64,000 nucleotides of DNA. It comes from Tessaracoccus rhinocerotis. Lineage in GTDB: Bacteria; Actinomycetota; Actinomycetes; Propionibacteriales; Propionibacteriaceae. Every line of letters begins with the position of its first letter. The stretch's first letter is position 1. Below the pieces are notes generated by a model. It saw nothing but the letters and a program-made list of their open reading frames with translations. It did no database searches and had not been told where the DNA came from. Position numbers and translations under genes: made by a program. The stretch covers positions 248,001-312,000 of the forward strand of contig NZ_VKKG01000004.1 of the NCBI RefSeq assembly GCF_007197885.1, written 5' to 3'. Below are positions 62,863-64,000 of the stretch, piece after piece.

Positions 62863-64000
62863 TGGCCGCGCCCGCACTCGCAACCGACCGCTGGGAGGCG
62901 CCCGAGGCGGTCGAGCCGCCCTCGCTCGACCGCGTCCGGAACGCCTACCGCGCGCTGAACCGTGTCACCGGCATGCGGACCGCCGGCTGGGTCACGCTGT
63001 TCGGCGGCATCGTTGCGCTGGTGGTCGGCGTCGCCCTCGGCTGGACCGAGTTCAAGGTGGCCGGCGTGGCCGCCGTCGTGGTGGTGTTGCTGTGCCTGTT
63101 GTTCACTATCGGAACCCCCAACTTCGCCGTCCGGCTCCACCTTGACGAGCACTCCGTCGTGGTCGGGACCCCGGCGGGGGGAGTGCTGCAGGTGCTCAAC
63201 CAGGCCCAGCGCCGACACCTCGGCTCGCGCCTCGACCTGCCCGTGGGGGACCGGGCGGCGAGCTTCTCCGTGCCGGGACTGCGCCCCGGGGAGGTGATGT
63301 CGGAGCCCTTCCACATCCCCACCGACCGCCGCGGAGTCGTCGTCATCGGCCCGGCGCAGTCGGTGCAGGGCGACCCCTTCGCGCTGACGGGCCGCGAGAC
63401 CAGGTGGACCGGCTCCATGGAGCTGTTCGTGCACCCGCGCACCGTCTCCCTCCCGGGGCGCCAGACAGGTTTCGTGCACGACCTCGAGGGGCACGCCTCG
63501 GCCCACATCTCAGCGGCCGACATGAACTTCCACGCCCTGCGCCCCTACGCGCCCGGTGACGACCGACGCCACGTCCACTGGCGCTCGACGGCCCGCGCCG
63601 GCGAGTTGATGGTGCGCCAGTTCGAGGAGTCCCGGATGTCACGCGTGGTGGTCGCGCTGGACACCGGACGGTCCTCCTGGCTGGACGACGACGAGTTCGA
63701 ACTGGGCGTCTCCGCGGCCGGTTCGATCGCGGTCGCCACGCTGCTGGGGGAGAGCCCGCTGGCGACGCTGACGTCCACCGAGACCCTGGTGGCGCTCACC
63801 CCCACCCGTGCGCTGGACGAGCTCTGCACCGTCGAGCTCACCGCCCGGGGCGGCATCGCCGACCTGGTCCACACCACCCGCCGCCGCGAGCCCGGCGCGT
63901 CCATCGCGATGGTGGTCACCGGCTCCTCGTCGAGCATGACCGCCCTGCGCCGCGCGTGCTCGCTGTTCGACGTGGACACCCGCGTCATCGGGATTCGCGT
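62862..64000 (+). CDS. DUF58-domain membrane protein, partial at window end
   Basis: The first 379 codons are visible and open to the end of the window. Two transmembrane helices lie at about residues 42-60 and 66-84. The DUF58 signature LRPYAPGDDRRHVHWRSTARAG is quoted here only in part (RPYAPGDD, HVHWRSTAR), followed by a VWA-like fold beginning SRVVVALDTGRSSW. It starts with ATG sharing a base with the moxR stop. In related clusters the next gene is a transglutaminase-like membrane protein. Confidence 0.9.
   Translation, partial: MAAPALATDRWEAPEAVEPPSLDRVRNAYRALNRVTGMRTAGWVTLFGGIVALVVGVALGWTEFKVAGVAAVVVVLLCLLFTIGTPNFAVRLHLDEHSVVVGTPAGGVLQVLNQAQRRHLGSRLDLPVGDRAASFSVPGLRPGEVMSEPFHIPTDRRGVVVIGPAQSVQGDPFALTGRETRWTGSMELFVHPRTVSLPGRQTGFVHDLEGHASAHISAADMNFHALRPYAPGDDRRHVHWRSTARAGELMVRQFEESRMSRVVVALDTGRSSWLDDDEFELGVSAAGSIAVATLLGESPLATLTSTETLVALTPTRALDELCTVELTARGGIADLVHTTRRREPGASIAMVVTGSSSSMTALRRACSLFDVDTRVIGIR

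Overview
The window is high-GC DNA, densely coded on both strands, with GTG starts common. The gene set (K+-insensitive H+-pyrophosphatase, MenB, LytR-CpsA-Psr protein, a tRNA adenosine deaminase with its actinobacterial partner protein, translational T-box before ileS, an NgcEFG-type sugar importer, overlapping LysC subunits) points to an actinomycete (Actinomycetota). Propionibacteriaceae is my best guess, but that is inference without a database search.

Layout. 1-4 kb: end of a cell-surface polysaccharide locus (UDP-ManNAc dehydrogenase, glycosyltransferase, convergent UDP-GlcNAc 2-epimerase). 4-14 kb: MarC membrane protein, secreted M15 peptidase, quinone oxidoreductase, RluA-type pseudouridine synthase, H+-pyrophosphatase, tRNA-Ser(TGA), small membrane protein, LCP protein, tRNA-Ser(GCT), tRNA-Arg(ACG).

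14.09-32.35 kb: an 18.2-kb integrative element in tRNA-Arg, bounded by a 47-bp direct repeat of the tRNA 3' half. The left end carries integrase, excisionase and a phage/plasmid-type replication protein. Cargo is a lipoprotein, a type I restriction-modification operon (hsdM-hsdS-mrr-hsdR) with an Mrr-type endonuclease inside it, an unrecognised 910-aa protein pointing the other way, a small helical protein, and at the right end three unrecognised genes, one with an in-frame amber codon. A pair of 12-bp tandem repeats sits just inside both ends. No transfer genes and no virion genes were seen.

32.5-41 kb: glycerophosphodiesterase, MenB, GyrI-like protein, Upp, TadA and its partner, tRNA-Ser(CGA), a palindromic repeat pair, 6-phosphogluconate dehydrogenase, a LytR_C protein, a small conserved protein, a HerA-like ATPase. 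41-48 kb: amino-sugar ABC importer operon, LysC, Gfo/Idh/MocA oxidoreductase, dicarboxylate symporter. 48.5-52 kb: ileS with a T-box leader. 52-64 kb: membrane-anchored protein, MalY-type lyase, then a same-strand operon of FHA protein, 2067-aa Ig-like/FN3 surface protein, MoxR ATPase and DUF58 protein cut by the window end. This last group resembles the PFNA-type clusters of bifidobacteria and relatives, where a Ser/Thr kinase and phosphatase usually lie nearby.
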